Of a DNA stretch of 64,000 nt, positions 1 through 9,900 are shown piece after piece. The stretch comes from Shouchella patagoniensis (GTDB lineage: Bacteria > Bacillota > Bacilli > Bacillales > Bacillaceae_D): the NCBI RefSeq assembly GCF_002019705.1, contig NZ_KV917377.1, positions 432,565 through 496,564 of the forward strand, read 5' to 3'. Positions within the stretch are counted from its first letter, which is position 1. The number at the start of each line of letters is the position of its first letter. Under the pieces are notes generated by a model, which searched no databases, had not been told where the DNA came from, and saw nothing but the letters and a program-made list of their open reading frames with translations. The translations under genes were made by a program, and so were the position numbers.

Positions 1-3000
1 TTTTAATGTCATTCCTTTTGGAGCAAATGCACCGAAACTCTGACCTGCTGATCCGGCTAGAGAAAACTCAATCGTATCTTCTGGCAAACCCGTTGAACCG
101 TAACGTTTGCTCAATTCACTACCAACAATCGTTCCTACAACTCGGTCTGTATTACGAATACTTGTCGCATAATGAACGCGAGTACCATCCTCTAAAGCTG
201 GTTTCGCAGCATCTAACAACTCTCGTGCATCCAACGATTGACCAAGTTTATGGTCCTGTTTTTTCGTACAAATTCGTTGTTGCCCTTCAGTTAATTCAGG
301 CATAAACAACAAACTAGATAAATCCACGTCTCTTGCTTTTGCATTATCTACTTCTTTGGTTTGTTCAAGTAAATCAGTGCGCCCTACTAACTCATCAATT
401 GTTCGTACGCCTAAATCAGCCATAATTTCTCTCATGTCTTCTGCAATAAACGTCATGAAACGAACAATTTGGTCTGCTTCACCCGTATATTTTCGGCGTA
501 ATTCCGGATTCTGAGTGGCAATTCCAACTGGACATGTATCCAAATGACAAACACGCATAATAACACAACCTAATACCACAAGTGGCGCAGTGGAAAAAGC
601 ATATTCTTCTGCACCTAATAAGGCTGCAATCACAACGTCTTTTCCTGTCATTAATTTGCCATCTGTTTCTAACGTCACTCTTTCTCTTAAATTGTTCAAC
701 AACAACGTTTGGTGTGTTTCTGCCAAGCCGATTTCCCACGGAAGACCCGTATGTTTAATGCTTGTTCTGGCAGCCGCTCCAGTCCCACCATCATAACCAC
801 TGATGATAATACCGTCAGCACTTCCTTTAGCCACACCGGCTGCAATGGTTCCTACTCCAGTCCCTGCTACAAGTTTTACACTTACTTTAGCTGATGGATT
901 GGCGTTCTTTAAATCATGAATCAGTTCTGCTAAGTCTTCGATTGAATAGATATCATGGTGCGGTGGTGGTGAGATTAAGCCAACTCCAGTAGTAGAGCCC
1001 CTAACTTCAGCTACCCAAGGATAGACTTTTTGTCCAGGGAGTTGACCACCTTCACCTGGTTTTGCTCCTTGTGCTACTTTAATTTGAATTTCATCTGCAT
1101 TGACTAAGTAATTGCTGGTGACCCCAAAACGACCAGACGCAACTTGCTTAATTGCACTTCGACGCAAATCCCCATTTTCATCTGGTTTAAAACGACGTGG
1201 ATCTTCGCCACCTTCACCTGTATTGCTTTTCCCACCTAAACGGTTCATAGCAATCGCAAGCGTTTCATGTGCCTCAGCCGAAATCGAGCCATATGACATC
1301 GCTCCAGTTCTGAAGCGTTTCACTATATCTGATGCAGGTTCTACCTCTTCAATTGGAATCGATTCGCTCTGTTTAAAGCGTAATAACCCTCTTAATGTTG
1401 TTTGTTTTTCTGTTTGTTCATTTATAGCATTTGTGTATTGCTTATAAAGATCATAATTATCCGTTCGGCACGCATTTTGAAGCATATGAATTGTATGAGG
1501 ATTGTATTGATGGGGCTCCCCATTCCGACGCCATTGTAAATCATCGCCCGGTTCTAATTCGACCTCTCCACCTTCTCGACTGGAGTATGCAATTTCGTGA
1601 CGTTCCAACACTTCTTGTGCAATTGCTTTTAAACCGATCCCACCAATTCTTGAGGCAGTCCATGTAAAGTGGTGCTCAATCACATCAGGGTGAATGCCTA
1701 CCGCTTCAAAAATCTGTGCACCTCTATAGCTTTGAATTGTCGAAATACCCATTTTCGATAACACTTTCATTAAGCCGTTTGTTGAACCGTTCACATAACG
1801 TTTACAAGCATCCACATAATGATAATTGGATAGGAGTTCCTTTTGAATCCATTCATCAATCGTATCGAACACTAAATAAGGATTAATTGCTTCTGCACCG
1901 TAGCCAATAAGTAAAGCGTGATGGTGAACTTCTCTTGGCTCACCTGATTCAACTAATATGCTCACTTCTGTTCTTGTGCCACTTCGAATCAGATGATGAT
2001 GCAAGCTTGAAACTGCAAGTAAAGCTGGAATTGGCGCTTGCTTTTCACAGAGATCTCGATCACTTAAAATAAGCAACGTATGTCCAGATTTAATTGCTTC
2101 ATCAGCGTTCGCAAACAGCGCTTCAATCCCTTTTTCTAGCCCCGCTTCTCCATCTTTTGCCGAGAATAAAATAGGAATTGTTTTAGCAGAAAAACCTTCC
2201 ATTTTATTGGTACGAAGTTTTGCTAGCTCTTCATTGTTTAAGATTGGAGATGGTAAGTGAATATGTCGACAGCTTAATGGTTCTGGATTTAACAAATCTC
2301 GTTCCGCGCCAATTGTTGTTGCTTTTGCTGTCACTATTTTCTCGCGAATCGCATCAATGGGCGGATTTGTTACTTGTGCAAACAACTGCTTAAAATAATT
2401 ATAAAGTAGTTGTGGCTTCTTTGATAAAACAGCAAGCGGTGAATCGTAACCCATTGAACCTACTGGATCATTTTCTTCTTTTATTAAAGGCATAACCATT
2501 TTATTAAGTTCTTCATATGTGTATCCAAAAACAAGTTGACGTTCGAGAATTCGGGACAATTCTGTATCGTGTACTTCAGAAGTTTCCAAAACGTCCTCTA
2601 ACTGAATTAAATGCTCTTTTACCCATTCGCCATATGGATGCTCTGCTACAATGGCTTTTTTCACTTCATCGTCTGGAATAATGCGACCTTCCTTTAAGTC
2701 AACTAATAAAAGCTGACCAGGGTGAAGACGGTCTTTTTTGACAATTGTATCTGGAGCAAAATCCAAAACACCCACTTCGGAGCTCATCACAATATAGTCA
2801 TCATCCGTTACATAATACCTTGATGGTCGCAAACCATTCCGATCCAGCGTCGCGCCAATTTTTTCGCCATCTGTAAACACAATCGCAGTCGGTCCGTCCC
2901 ACGGTTCCATAAGTGTACTGTGGTATTCGTAAAATGCTCGCTTATCAGGGTCCATATCGGTATTGTTCTGCCAAGGCTCTGGTACCATCATCATCGCTGA

Positions 3001-3939
3001 ATGAGCAAGTGATCTCCCTGATAATGATAAGAACTCAAGTGTATTATCAAACATAGATGAATCGCTTCCGTTTTTATCAATAACAGGATGGATCTTCTGT
3101 ATGTCGCCTCCAAATGCATTGTTAGAAAATTTTGCTTCTCGTGCATGCATCCAATTGACATTTCCTTTAATTGTATTAATTTCCCCGTTATGAATCATAT
3201 ACCGGTTTGGGTGGGCGCGCTCCCAACTTGGAAATGTATTCGTACTGAAGCGTGAATGAACTAATGCAAGTGCAGATTCAAATGCTGGATCGAGTAAATC
3301 CAAATAAAACATACTGACTTGTGCAGTTGTCAGCATACCTTTGTATACAATTGTCTTACTAGAGAAACTAGCAAAATAAAATGACTCTTCCAATTTCACC
3401 TTTCCACTTAACTCATATTCTGCTCGTTTTCTAGCAACATATAACTTCCGTTCAAACTCAATCGTCTGAAGCTGGTTTTTGGAAGTGACAAATAACTGTT
3501 CGATCACTGGCATCGAGTTAAACGCTGCTTTACCAAGCATAGTATCGTCTGTTGGGACGTCACGCCAACCAACAAGCGTCAACTTTTCTTCAGTTAAGAT
3601 CACTTCTATTGATCGTTTTAAATCATCTCGAATTTCTTTATTTTGTGGTAAGAAAAGCATACCAACAGCATATTCTCCATATTCTGGCAATTCAAAAGGT
3701 GTTTGCTTTTTAAAAAAGCGATCAGGTACTTGAACCAAAATCCCTGCTCCATCGCCTGTATTTATTTCATCGCCTTGTCCACCGCGATGTTCAAGATTTT
3801 CAAGCATTAAAAGCCCGTCTTTAATGATTTTGTGAGATTTTCTACCTTTCATATGCGCAAGAAACCCGATCCCACAATTATCATGTTCAAAATCCGGATC
3901 ATAAAGTCCTTGTTTAAGTGGATAACCTAAGTTACGCAT
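1..3939 (-). CDS. gltA: Glutamate synthase large subunit (partial)
   Basis: This frame is open from an ATG at 3939 to the left window edge, giving the first 1313 residues of a protein that is usually about 1500 long; the C-terminal end lies outside. The enzyme transfers the amide group of glutamine to 2-oxoglutarate, making two glutamates, in the cytoplasm with a small reductase subunit (GltB in Bacillus naming). After a short propeptide comes the catalytic cysteine Cys22 (context DNCGIGF) of the class II glutaminase domain, then the central domain, then the FMN-binding barrel. A CX5CX4C motif near residues 1120-1135 ([12 protein letters not shown]) fits the 3Fe-4S cluster. A purine-rich GGGTGGTG precedes the ATG. 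The small-subunit gene would be expected further left on this strand. No gltC regulator gene adjoins the start, unlike in B. subtilis. Identity is near certain. Confidence 0.97.
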   Translation of the reverse strand, partial: MRNLGYPLKQGLYDPDFEHDNCGIGFLAHMKGRKSHKIIKDGLLMLENLEHRGGQGDEINTGDGAGILVQVPDRFFKKQTPFELPEYGEYAVGMLFLPQNKEIRDDLKRSIEVILTEEKLTLVGWRDVPTDDTMLGKAAFNSMPVIEQLFVTSKNQLQTIEFERKLYVARKRAEYELSGKVKLEESFYFASFSSKTIVYKGMLTTAQVSMFYLDLLDPAFESALALVHSRFSTNTFPSWERAHPNRYMIHNGEINTIKGNVNWMHAREAKFSNNAFGGDIQKIHPVIDKNGSDSSMFDNTLEFLSLSGRSLAHSAMMMVPEPWQNNTDMDPDKRAFYEYHSTLMEPWDGPTAIVFTDGEKIGATLDRNGLRPSRYYVTDDDYIVMSSEVGVLDFAPDTIVKKDRLHPGQLLLVDLKEGRIIPDDEVKKAIVAEHPYGEWVKEHLIQLEDVLETSEVHDTELSRILERQLVFGYTYEELNKMVMPLIKEENDPVGSMGYDSPLAVLSKKPQLLYNYFKQLFAQVTNPPIDAIREKIVTAKATTIGAERDLLNPEPLSCRHIHLPSPILNNEELAKLRTNKMEGFSAKTIPILFSAKDGEAGLEKGIEALFANADEAIKSGHTLLILSDRDLCEKQAPIPALLAVSSLHHHLIRSGTRTEVSILVESGEPREVHHHALLIGYGAEAINPYLVFDTIDEWIQKELLSNYHYVDACKRYVNGSTNGLMKVLSKMGISTIQSYRGAQIFEAVGIHPDVIEHHFTWTASRIGGIGLKAIAQEVLERHEIAYSSREGGEVELEPGDDLQWRRNGEPHQYNPHTIHMLQNACRTDNYDLYKQYTNAINEQTEKQTTLRGLLRFKQSESIPIEEVEPASDIVKRFRTGAMSYGSISAEAHETLAIAMNRLGGKSNTGEGGEDPRRFKPDENGDLRRSAIKQVASGRFGVTSNYLVNADEIQIKVAQGAKPGEGGQLPGQKVYPWVAEVRGSTTGVGLISPPPHHDIYSIEDLAELIHDLKNANPSAKVSVKLVAGTGVGTIAAGVAKGSADGIIISGYDGGTGAAARTSIKHTGLPWEIGLAETHQTLLLNNLRERVTLETDGKLMTGKDVVIAALLGAEEYAFSTAPLVVLGCVIMRVCHLDTCPVGIATQNPELRRKYTGEADQIVRFMTFIAEDMREIMADLGVRTIDELVGRTDLLEQTKEVDNAKARDVDLSSLLFMPELTEGQQRICTKKQDHKLGQSLDARELLDAAKPALEDGTRVHYATSIRNTDRVVGTIVGSELSKRYGSTGLPEDTIEFSLAGSAGQSFGAFAPKGMTLK

Positions 3940-4498
3940 AGACACCACCCTTTCTCCCATTTTTACGTTGTTTTACTTCTCTCTCTACACATCGTTCGCT
4001 GTTTAGGCATTAAACATTGTTTCATCATCTTAAAAAGTAACCTATTTCTTTTATTAGACTCTTATTTCCATTCAAGTAATACTCATTTCTGGCAAGATAA
4101 AAATAGCTATAAAATAATAAAAATCGATTCATAGTAACAAATAAAGGCTCGAATCCGTTTTGCTAATCCACCAGAAACCGAATAGAAAAACATAAATATG
4201 AATAAAAATTCATTAAGAGTTAACAAAAAGAGCAGTCCGCGCTAAATGCACAATCGTCCAAAGGCGAACGTTCGTTGTTTCTAAAAAAATAATCCGTGTT
4301 AGAAGTTTAGCGATAATTTCGTTATTCGTCAAGATTGAACTACAATTTTGCTTGTATAATTGTCGAAATACCTGCAAATAAATTGCCAGTAAAGCAAAAA
4401 TCGTTCATAATAGAAAGAGAAAAAATGAAACATATTTCAATTCACCAACGTATAGAACAAGAGAGAATAATCTATTAACGTGTTGGAGGTAAGTGATC
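3940..4498. other. Divergent intergenic region, 559 bases
   Basis: This AT-rich gap separates the divergent gltA and the TelA-like gene and should hold both promoters. I see a TATAAT at 4355-4360 on the plus strand but no well-spaced -35 partner (TTGAAC at 4335 gives only 14 bases). A short palindrome CGAACGTTCG lies near 4265. No start codon with a ribosome binding site suggests another gene, and no terminator hairpin is obvious. Confidence 0.5.
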
Positions 4499-5536
4499 AT
4501 GGATGAAAATACAAAGATGAATGAAAATCAATCCAAAACAGATGAAACAAATCAAAATGAACTTGAATCATATAAATCACAAACAAACTTAGAAGAACTT
4601 TTAAAAAAACTTGATAATTTAGGTGAGGCAGAACAAAAAGAAGCAGGAGAATCACTTGAAGCGTTAAAACGTCCTGTACGAGAAATGATGGGGGATGAAT
4701 CAAATACGTTACCTAAGCAGCTTCATGAACTGCGTGAAGTAGTAGGTCAACTTGAACCTGATTATTTACAGGACTCTCAATTTAAAAAGTTCTTTAATAA
4801 GATGTTAAAACGTAATCCTGTTGAGCAGTATATGAAACGTTACCAAACTGTTGAAGCACAAGTCGATCATATCGTCGAAGGATTACTAACTGGAAAAGAT
4901 AAATTGCAAGAAGATAACATCATGCTTAAAGAATTAAAAGTCGTTGCAAAAGAGAGAATTGGGAATTTAAACGATCAAATCGCAATCGGCCAAGAATTAC
5001 ACGACATGCTTGAGCAAGAAATGACGACTGAGAAATGGGCCGATAACGAAAATGAATTAAAAAATGGGCAAGTTAAAGTAATAACTCGTATGAAAAACAT
5101 GCAGCAGGCCGTCATGGTTTTGCAGCAATCTCTAGCTTCAGTTGATTTAATAATGGCTAATAATGAAAAGTTAGAAGAAGCGATCTTTAATGCAATTACA
5201 ATGACGAAAAATATCATTACGGTTACAGCTTCGATTCAGCTCGCATTAACGAATCAAAAGAAAGTAATTTCTGCAGTACAAAACGTAAATCAAGCAACAG
5301 AATCGATGCTTCTTTCAAATGCAGAATTGCTTAAGCAAAATACTCAAGAAACGCTTAAAACGTTAGAGGAACCAGCCATTGCATTAGATGCTTTTAGAAA
5401 AGCATATGATAATGTGTATAAAGCAATTGAACTGACAGAGGAATCGAATGAACGAATTGTTTCAAGTGGTAAACATTTTATTGAGGAAATGGATAAACTC
5501 AATTCTGAAATGCAGACAAAGTTATTAAATCGATGA
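4499..5536 (+). CDS. TelA-family (toxic anion resistance) protein
   Basis: The 345-residue product matches the TelA/YaaN family (PF05816) mainly in its C-terminal half, where the pattern of long amphipathic helices (ATESMLLSNAELLKQNTQETL, followed by a conserved helix ending near residue 335) is typical. The first 40 residues are rich in Asn, Glu, Gln and Lys and look disordered. The rest is almost wholly helical, probably coiled coil, with no membrane segment. Family members are linked to tellurite and antimicrobial tolerance, but the biochemical role is unknown. The start is the ATG at 4499, nine bases after GGAGG; an in-frame GTG at 4493 is too close to that site. It is followed 19 bases later by an XpaC-like gene, the usual partner of this family in Bacillus, so the two probably form an operon. 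Confidence 0.8.
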   Translation: MDENTKMNENQSKTDETNQNELESYKSQTNLEELLKKLDNLGEAEQKEAGESLEALKRPVREMMGDESNTLPKQLHELREVVGQLEPDYLQDSQFKKFFNKMLKRNPVEQYMKRYQTVEAQVDHIVEGLLTGKDKLQEDNIMLKELKVVAKERIGNLNDQIAIGQELHDMLEQEMTTEKWADNENELKNGQVKVITRMKNMQQAVMVLQQSLASVDLIMANNEKLEEAIFNAITMTKNIITVTASIQLALTNQKKVISAVQNVNQATESMLLSNAELLKQNTQETLKTLEEPAIALDAFRKAYDNVYKAIELTEESNERIVSSGKHFIEEMDKLNSEMQTKLLNR

Positions 5537-5555
5537 CAGCAGGAGGTTTTCGAGT

Positions 5556-6482
5556 GTGAAACGATTTCCAACAACAACATTACTCGACTTTTTCACACCT
5601 GCGCATAAGCGTCCTGTTGATGACCATATTATTCAAGATGAAACAACGATACGACTGCTTAATGACACAGAGCGTCTGCTTAAACGGATGACGGATAATG
5701 CTACGGGGAAAAACGAGCGGAAAAGTGTGCGCAGACGGCAAAAGGACTGGGATATTCGTGTAAAAGTTTCATACAACAACATTCGGGTGATTGTTGCCGA
5801 TACAAAACACTCTCGCTCACCAGTCCATAAACGTTTTAGGATTATCTGTTTTCGAAAATACGTTAAATCAACAGACGGAGTAGGCAAAATAAAAGAAGCG
5901 ACGATTCATTATTTAAAAGATGGACGAATGCATGTCCGTTCCTTACAAAACGTTTCTCATCTCAAGGGAGTCTTTCACGCAATTCACCTTCTTGATCTTG
6001 CTTATGTCGGAACGAAAGTAACTGATGTATCCCTTGAACGTTTGAATGGTCACGAAAAACAATTAAAAAGTGAACAAGCAAATGATATCAAATTTTTAGC
6101 ACAAGAAGCGAGACGTTACGTTCAAGCAATGGATACGCTCTCGCTTGATCCTATGCTTGATAATCGTCTGAATCGAATACTGACGCACGTTTCTAAATTA
6201 GAAGATGATTTTCATTTATTTAATTACGAAGACAAACACACGGTACGTCGACTGCTTCGCGAAGATATGCCGAATGTGATGGGAGCTTTTTTAGCATTAT
6301 CAAAGAAAAACCAATTAGATCAACGAGATAATGTTTTTGTGTCACTATCCAAGATGGAATTAACGCTCATATCGCTCCAAGATGATTTAGAAAAAATAAA
6401 AGTTGAACGTATGGAACATGTAATGAAGCTACAAGAGTTACGCTACGGCGGTAATCATAAAAACGATCGCACGAGCACTTAA
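5556..6482 (+). CDS. XpaC-like protein, putative
   Basis: The product has 308 residues and starts at GTG, nine bases after AGGAGG. The N-terminal 130 residues are strongly basic (runs such as KSVRRRQKDW) and contain beta-strand-like segments; the C-terminal 130 residues are helical. The stretch RRLLREDMPNVMGAFLAL resembles the helical core of XpaC (5-bromo-4-chloroindolyl phosphate hydrolysis protein), which in B. subtilis lies next to the TelA-family gene yaaN. Unlike XpaC I see no membrane segment, and the N-terminal half is not one I recognise. The call therefore rests on the C-terminal pattern plus the neighbour. A hairpin terminator follows at 6517. Confidence 0.45.
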   Translation: MKRFPTTTLLDFFTPAHKRPVDDHIIQDETTIRLLNDTERLLKRMTDNATGKNERKSVRRRQKDWDIRVKVSYNNIRVIVADTKHSRSPVHKRFRIICFRKYVKSTDGVGKIKEATIHYLKDGRMHVRSLQNVSHLKGVFHAIHLLDLAYVGTKVTDVSLERLNGHEKQLKSEQANDIKFLAQEARRYVQAMDTLSLDPMLDNRLNRILTHVSKLEDDFHLFNYEDKHTVRRLLREDMPNVMGAFLALSKKNQLDQRDNVFVSLSKMELTLISLQDDLEKIKVERMEHVMKLQELRYGGNHKNDRTST

Positions 6483-6516
6483 TAATGATTCGCTCTAATA
6501 AAAACCCATTTTAAAC

Positions 6517-6547
6517 AACCGCGCTTGCAGAAGCGTGGTTTTCTTCG
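6517..6547 (+). terminator. Terminator after the TelA/XpaC-like pair
   Basis: A ten-base stem AACCGCGCTT / AAGCGTGGTT (one G-T wobble) with a four-base loop is followed by TTCTTCGTT. It lies 35 bases after the stop of the preceding gene. Confidence 0.75.
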
Positions 6548-6554
6548 TTATAAT
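6525..6554 (+). promoter_or_regulatory. SigA-type promoter nested in a terminator
   Basis: TTGCAG (6525-6530), 18 bases, TATAAT (6549-6554). The -35 box overlaps the loop and stem of the upstream terminator. It would drive the gene at 6591. Confidence 0.6.
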
Positions 6555-6590
6555 TAAGGAAACAAAAATGAACATAAAGGTGAGGATTGC

Positions 6591-7601
6591 ATGGATCGGT
6601 ATGAAGCACAGCAACTTGTTGGGCAATTGCTAGTCGTCGATCTAGGAGTAGACGGCACCTACTTAGGAGAATTGCTTAACGTCGTAACAGAACCTAAAAA
6701 ACCTTGGCGCGGGGAAGTTCGTATCTTCTCTATCGTAGCCTTGCCAGAATATATTTTTCAAGAAGAAACGATTGCACTTCATGAGGTGTTATATAACGAA
6801 GGTGATATTGCTTTATTTTCTAGCCAACAATTGTATAAACGACCACGGCAAACTCAAGTAGAACCTTATTTAGATTCCATTTTAACTGATTTAAAACGGC
6901 GTCATATTCGGTTAAAAAAAGACGCTTTGCCTCCATCTACTGAATTAGAAGCACTGGAAGTTTATATTAAAACATTAACTAGCCAAAAAAGACGTAATGA
7001 ACGGTCAAATCTTCCAGCAGATTATTCAAGTGAACACCCACTATACATTGAGTATACATTCCATATGGAAGAAGAGCGTTACTTTTTGTTAGATAAAAGA
7101 GGCGAAGTATTACAGCTTACACCTTCTTATTTTGAATATGCTTGGAAACAAAATGATAAAATAGTCACGGGTCAGTATGAAGGAGATGGGATTTTCATCC
7201 GATCGAATGGCAGTCGCTATATTCCAGATGAAAACGCCGTTCTCTTTATTGACCAAAAACAATTTGACCCCTACTATATTCTTCGCAATGAGTTAGATCC
7301 CATTGCATTACAGGGCTTTGAACACAATTTAGCAATGCATCATATCACTCATGCAGACCTAATACATTGTTACAATTCGCTGCTCGAACAACTACTCAAT
7401 AGCGAAACGACACATGTTTTTCAGGGAGTGAACTTTTTAACCTTTCAAACGGATGAACACTTTGTTCTTGTACAACACCATTTCAAACGTTATATCTCAT
7501 TTGATGGTTCGATGGATAAAGATAAAATATATGACCGGTTTGAATTTACTACAGATAAAGGTATTCGAACCATTGCTTTATATACAAATGCTTTTCATTA
7601 A
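6591..7601 (+). CDS. Uncharacterised 336-residue protein
   Basis: I do not recognise this protein with confidence; its size and layout may fit the Bacillus family DUF2777, which a profile search would settle. The ATG follows AAAGGTGAGG at good distance. The N-terminal 75 residues look like a small beta domain (LLVVDLGVDGTYLGELL), the middle is helical and basic (KRRHIRLKKD), and the rest is mixed, with many aromatic residues. There is no signal peptide or membrane segment, so it is probably cytoplasmic. It has its own promoter and a strong terminator at its stop codon, so it is probably transcribed alone. Confidence 0.7.
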   Translation: MDRYEAQQLVGQLLVVDLGVDGTYLGELLNVVTEPKKPWRGEVRIFSIVALPEYIFQEETIALHEVLYNEGDIALFSSQQLYKRPRQTQVEPYLDSILTDLKRRHIRLKKDALPPSTELEALEVYIKTLTSQKRRNERSNLPADYSSEHPLYIEYTFHMEEERYFLLDKRGEVLQLTPSYFEYAWKQNDKIVTGQYEGDGIFIRSNGSRYIPDENAVLFIDQKQFDPYYILRNELDPIALQGFEHNLAMHHITHADLIHCYNSLLEQLLNSETTHVFQGVNFLTFQTDEHFVLVQHHFKRYISFDGSMDKDKIYDRFEFTTDKGIRTIALYTNAFH

Positions 7602-7644
7602 AAAGAATGAGGAACGTCTTCACGAAGACGTTCCTCATTCTTTT
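7601..7644. terminator. Strong two-way terminator
   Basis: Perfect 20-base-pair stem (7601-7620 with 7625-7644) around a four-base loop, bounded by A and T tracts on both sides. It serves the plus-strand gene ending at 7601 and the minus-strand gene ending at 7635, and overlaps the last codons of the latter. Confidence 0.9.
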
Positions 7645-9131
7645 ATGTTGTTCTTTTTATCTATCGTTTTTTCATGAGAATACCAATTATAAATGTCATC
7701 GCTTGTATGTCGACTTATATCTCTAACTGAAAAGGATTTCCCAGCCATACTTGATTGAACATAAAACTCAAAACTAGATAACTGCTTACGTCTTTGCAAA
7801 ATTGAAACGTAACGCGTAGCAGATTGTATTTTCTTTTTTGGAGAAATAACAAGTGTCTGTCCAATCGTTCGATATCGTAACCACATAAAAGATTCGTTTG
7901 TGCCTGAACCAGCATCGCGATACTGGAACCAAGCCAAAAGTCCGCAAATAAAAACAATAAGCAATCCTAATAAACCAATTGTTCCCCAAATAAAAATAGC
8001 AGTAAGTGTTAACACGATTGGTACAATAAGCATGCGAATAAAAAAGCGAATTGCAGCGCGTTTTGGTGCAGATTCAATCTCCCTTGCAAACGCATACTCC
8101 GGCATCGTTTGTTCTAAAAATGCTTGTACATCACGTTCATGAATTAAAGGTACTAACAATGTCGACCCTTGTTCCTTGTTATTACCTCCACCTGCTGACT
8201 CTACATAAATGGATACAAAACCAAATGGTTGACGGAGAATGCTTCTTATCATTCGCACCGCTGTGATTCGTTTATATGCAAGGGTTAGTTGCCTACGTTC
8301 AATTAACCCTCGATCAATCACCATTTCTTTGTTATACATTTCCACCTTGAAATTACCATACGTAATAATGGTTATCAAGCTGGATATTAGCCACGAAATA
8401 AGTAAAACAACAAATACAGTCAACGTGAGCAACAAAATGCTTAATCCAATAACAAAGTCATACGTCTCTGCAAATAAACTGTCTGGAATGAATTGAATGC
8501 CTTGTGACAGAACAGCAACTACTGCTGAAATAACTAACCCAATACCACTTGAAGTTAATGCTGTATAAATAAGCCTTTTCTTGCCTAAATACCACGTAGA
8601 GTTAGGTTCAGCTTCAAGTACAACTTCGCTTTCTTCGAGTACGTCAGAAGCGGAGAACTCTCCCCCTTCAGTCTCTGAGGACGACTTGTCGACTGCAGGA
8701 TCTTTTAACAATTCTGATCGAATCCGGTTCGCTTCCGTGCGTGTTACTGCCACTAGCTCTGCCTCTGCTTCCATTCCACCACCGGCAGTATCTATATTTA
8801 CTTTAACAAGACCAAATAGTCTTTGAAGTAAGCCAGCCGATATATTTATTGCTTGAATACGTTTTCGCTGAATGTATCGCTTTTTCTTGACAAATATGCC
8901 TTGTTCGACGTAAAGCTCTCCTTCTTCCAATCGATATTTAAACTTTAGCCAAACAAGCCAACTAAATAGAGTTGATAACACTAATAAGGCGCCAAAAGCG
9001 ATGAAAAAAATCCATAATATATTCTGAAAGAAAGCGACAATAGCAAAAGGAACCGCAAGTTGAAACAAGCCTTTCGCTGAATTAATAAAAATTGCTGCAG
9101 GGTGTTGTCGTTTTAACTCATTCATCTTCAT
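7635..9131 (-). CDS. Bacterial PH-domain membrane protein, YdbT-like
   Basis: The 498-residue product has the layout of B. subtilis YdbT: three bacterial PH-like domains (bPH_2, PF03703) alternating with pairs of membrane helices. Hydrophobic pairs occur near residues 20-60, 185-250 and 360-400. Each PH block shows the family pattern, for example VEQGIFVKKKRYIQRKRIQ near residue 80 and IDRGLIERRQLTLAYKRI near 280. A more acidic linker with Ser and Glu lies near 150-175. Function is unknown; in other Bacillus species the ydbST pair has been linked to resistance against an amylocyclicin-type bacteriocin, but that is not shown here. It overlaps the upstream partner gene by 14 bases, indicating coupled translation. 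Confidence 0.85.
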   Translation of the reverse strand: MKMNELKRQHPAAIFINSAKGLFQLAVPFAIVAFFQNILWIFFIAFGALLVLSTLFSWLVWLKFKYRLEEGELYVEQGIFVKKKRYIQRKRIQAINISAGLLQRLFGLVKVNIDTAGGGMEAEAELVAVTRTEANRIRSELLKDPAVDKSSSETEGGEFSASDVLEESEVVLEAEPNSTWYLGKKRLIYTALTSSGIGLVISAVVAVLSQGIQFIPDSLFAETYDFVIGLSILLLTLTVFVVLLISWLISSLITIITYGNFKVEMYNKEMVIDRGLIERRQLTLAYKRITAVRMIRSILRQPFGFVSIYVESAGGGNNKEQGSTLLVPLIHERDVQAFLEQTMPEYAFAREIESAPKRAAIRFFIRMLIVPIVLTLTAIFIWGTIGLLGLLIVFICGLLAWFQYRDAGSGTNESFMWLRYRTIGQTLVISPKKKIQSATRYVSILQRRKQLSSFEFYVQSSMAGKSFSVRDISRHTSDDIYNWYSHEKTIDKKNNIKE

Positions 9132-9600
9132 GCACCGATGCTAACCTCGATATTTGATCACGCAAGGAATCAGCATCTTCTATAAATAAAGTTGGAATCA
9201 TATGGGTTGTTGCTGCAGATGTTATCGAGACCGCAGCCATTTTGTATTTACGTAAGATTGGTCCCTGTTCCGTATCAACATGTTGGACACGCACCATTGG
9301 TACCAATGTCCGTCGTACAATAATAACCCCTTGCTTAATATCCACTTCATCTTCATGCACTTCATACCTAAATCGATGCCATTGAATCACTGGCCAAATG
9401 ACTATTTTTGTTAATCCATAAAGAATAACAAACCCTATTAACACCCATGTAATCCATTGATAAAATGACTGAAATATGTATAACTGAACAAAATAGTAAA
9501 CTGTTGGAAGTAGCGCGAATAAAACGGTGTCAATTGTGTTTTGTAACCGCCACACATTTATCGCTTTTTTAGGTAACCTTTGCTCAGGCTCTTTTCTCAT
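9118..9600 (-). CDS. PH-domain membrane protein, YdbS-like
   Basis: The likely start is the ATG at 9600, preceded by GGGAGG at six bases; the open frame runs further upstream but without a ribosome binding site. The product then has 160 residues, the usual length of YdbS. It has two membrane helices (about residues 20-75) followed by one bPH_2 domain with the pattern VDIKQGVIIVRRTLVPMVRV. It pairs with the larger three-domain protein encoded just downstream; the two probably form one membrane complex. Biochemical role unknown. Confidence 0.85.
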   Translation of the reverse strand: MRKEPEQRLPKKAINVWRLQNTIDTVLFALLPTVYYFVQLYIFQSFYQWITWVLIGFVILYGLTKIVIWPVIQWHRFRYEVHEDEVDIKQGVIIVRRTLVPMVRVQHVDTEQGPILRKYKMAAVSITSAATTHMIPTLFIEDADSLRDQISRLASVHEDE

Positions 9601-9639
9601 GCCTTTCCTCCCTTTTTTATTTATTCTGTTCTTTTTTCT

Positions 9640-9671
9640 GATAAAAGAACGTGCCGCCTGAAGCGGCACGT
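9640..9671 (-). terminator. Terminator of the small gene at 9672
   Basis: Stem ACGTGCCGC / GCGGCACGT (9649-9657 with 9663-9671), five-base loop, then TTCTTTTATC read on the minus strand. Confidence 0.85.
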
Positions 9672-9890
9672 CTATTCTTCATCGTCTGTTACATATACAA
9701 GGGTAACACCTTGCTCTTCAAACCATTCGAGCAACCTCTTATTGTCATCTTGGTCATAGAGAAGGCCAATCGACTTAACCAGCTCAATTTCTTCAAGCTT
9801 TCCCTTCTCGGCATCTTCAACCATCTCAAGTATATCTTCTAACCCTTGTTCCCTTAATCGCTCTACTAAGTCATCGATTGCAACAGCCAT
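9672..9890 (-). CDS. Small acidic protein resembling sigma-70 region 1.1
   Basis: The 72-residue product starts at ATG six bases after AGGAGG. It is acidic and all helical. Its second half, with a helix, a DQDD turn, the helix RLLEWFEEQGV and a final acidic strand VYVTDDEE, resembles region 1.1 of vegetative sigma factors, where the motif ends in EQGVEL followed by acidic residues. I infer a free-standing fold of this type; the function is not known. It lies 11 bases upstream-adjacent to ypgR (ypgR stop at 9901) and is followed by its own terminator, so it may be the last gene of a ypgR transcript. Confidence 0.75.
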   Translation of the reverse strand: MAVAIDDLVERLREQGLEDILEMVEDAEKGKLEEIELVKSIGLLYDQDDNKRLLEWFEEQGVTLVYVTDDEE

Positions 9891-9900
9891 TGTAGTCCTC

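Noticed and set aside
4260-4290. Palindrome CGAACGTTCG as a LexA (SOS) box
   Set aside because: The Bacillus LexA site is CGAAC-N4-GTTCG; here the four-base centre is missing.
4335-4360. TTGAAC with TATAAT as the promoter of the TelA-like gene
   Set aside because: The spacing is 14 bases, too short for a standard promoter, and no other -35 fits well.
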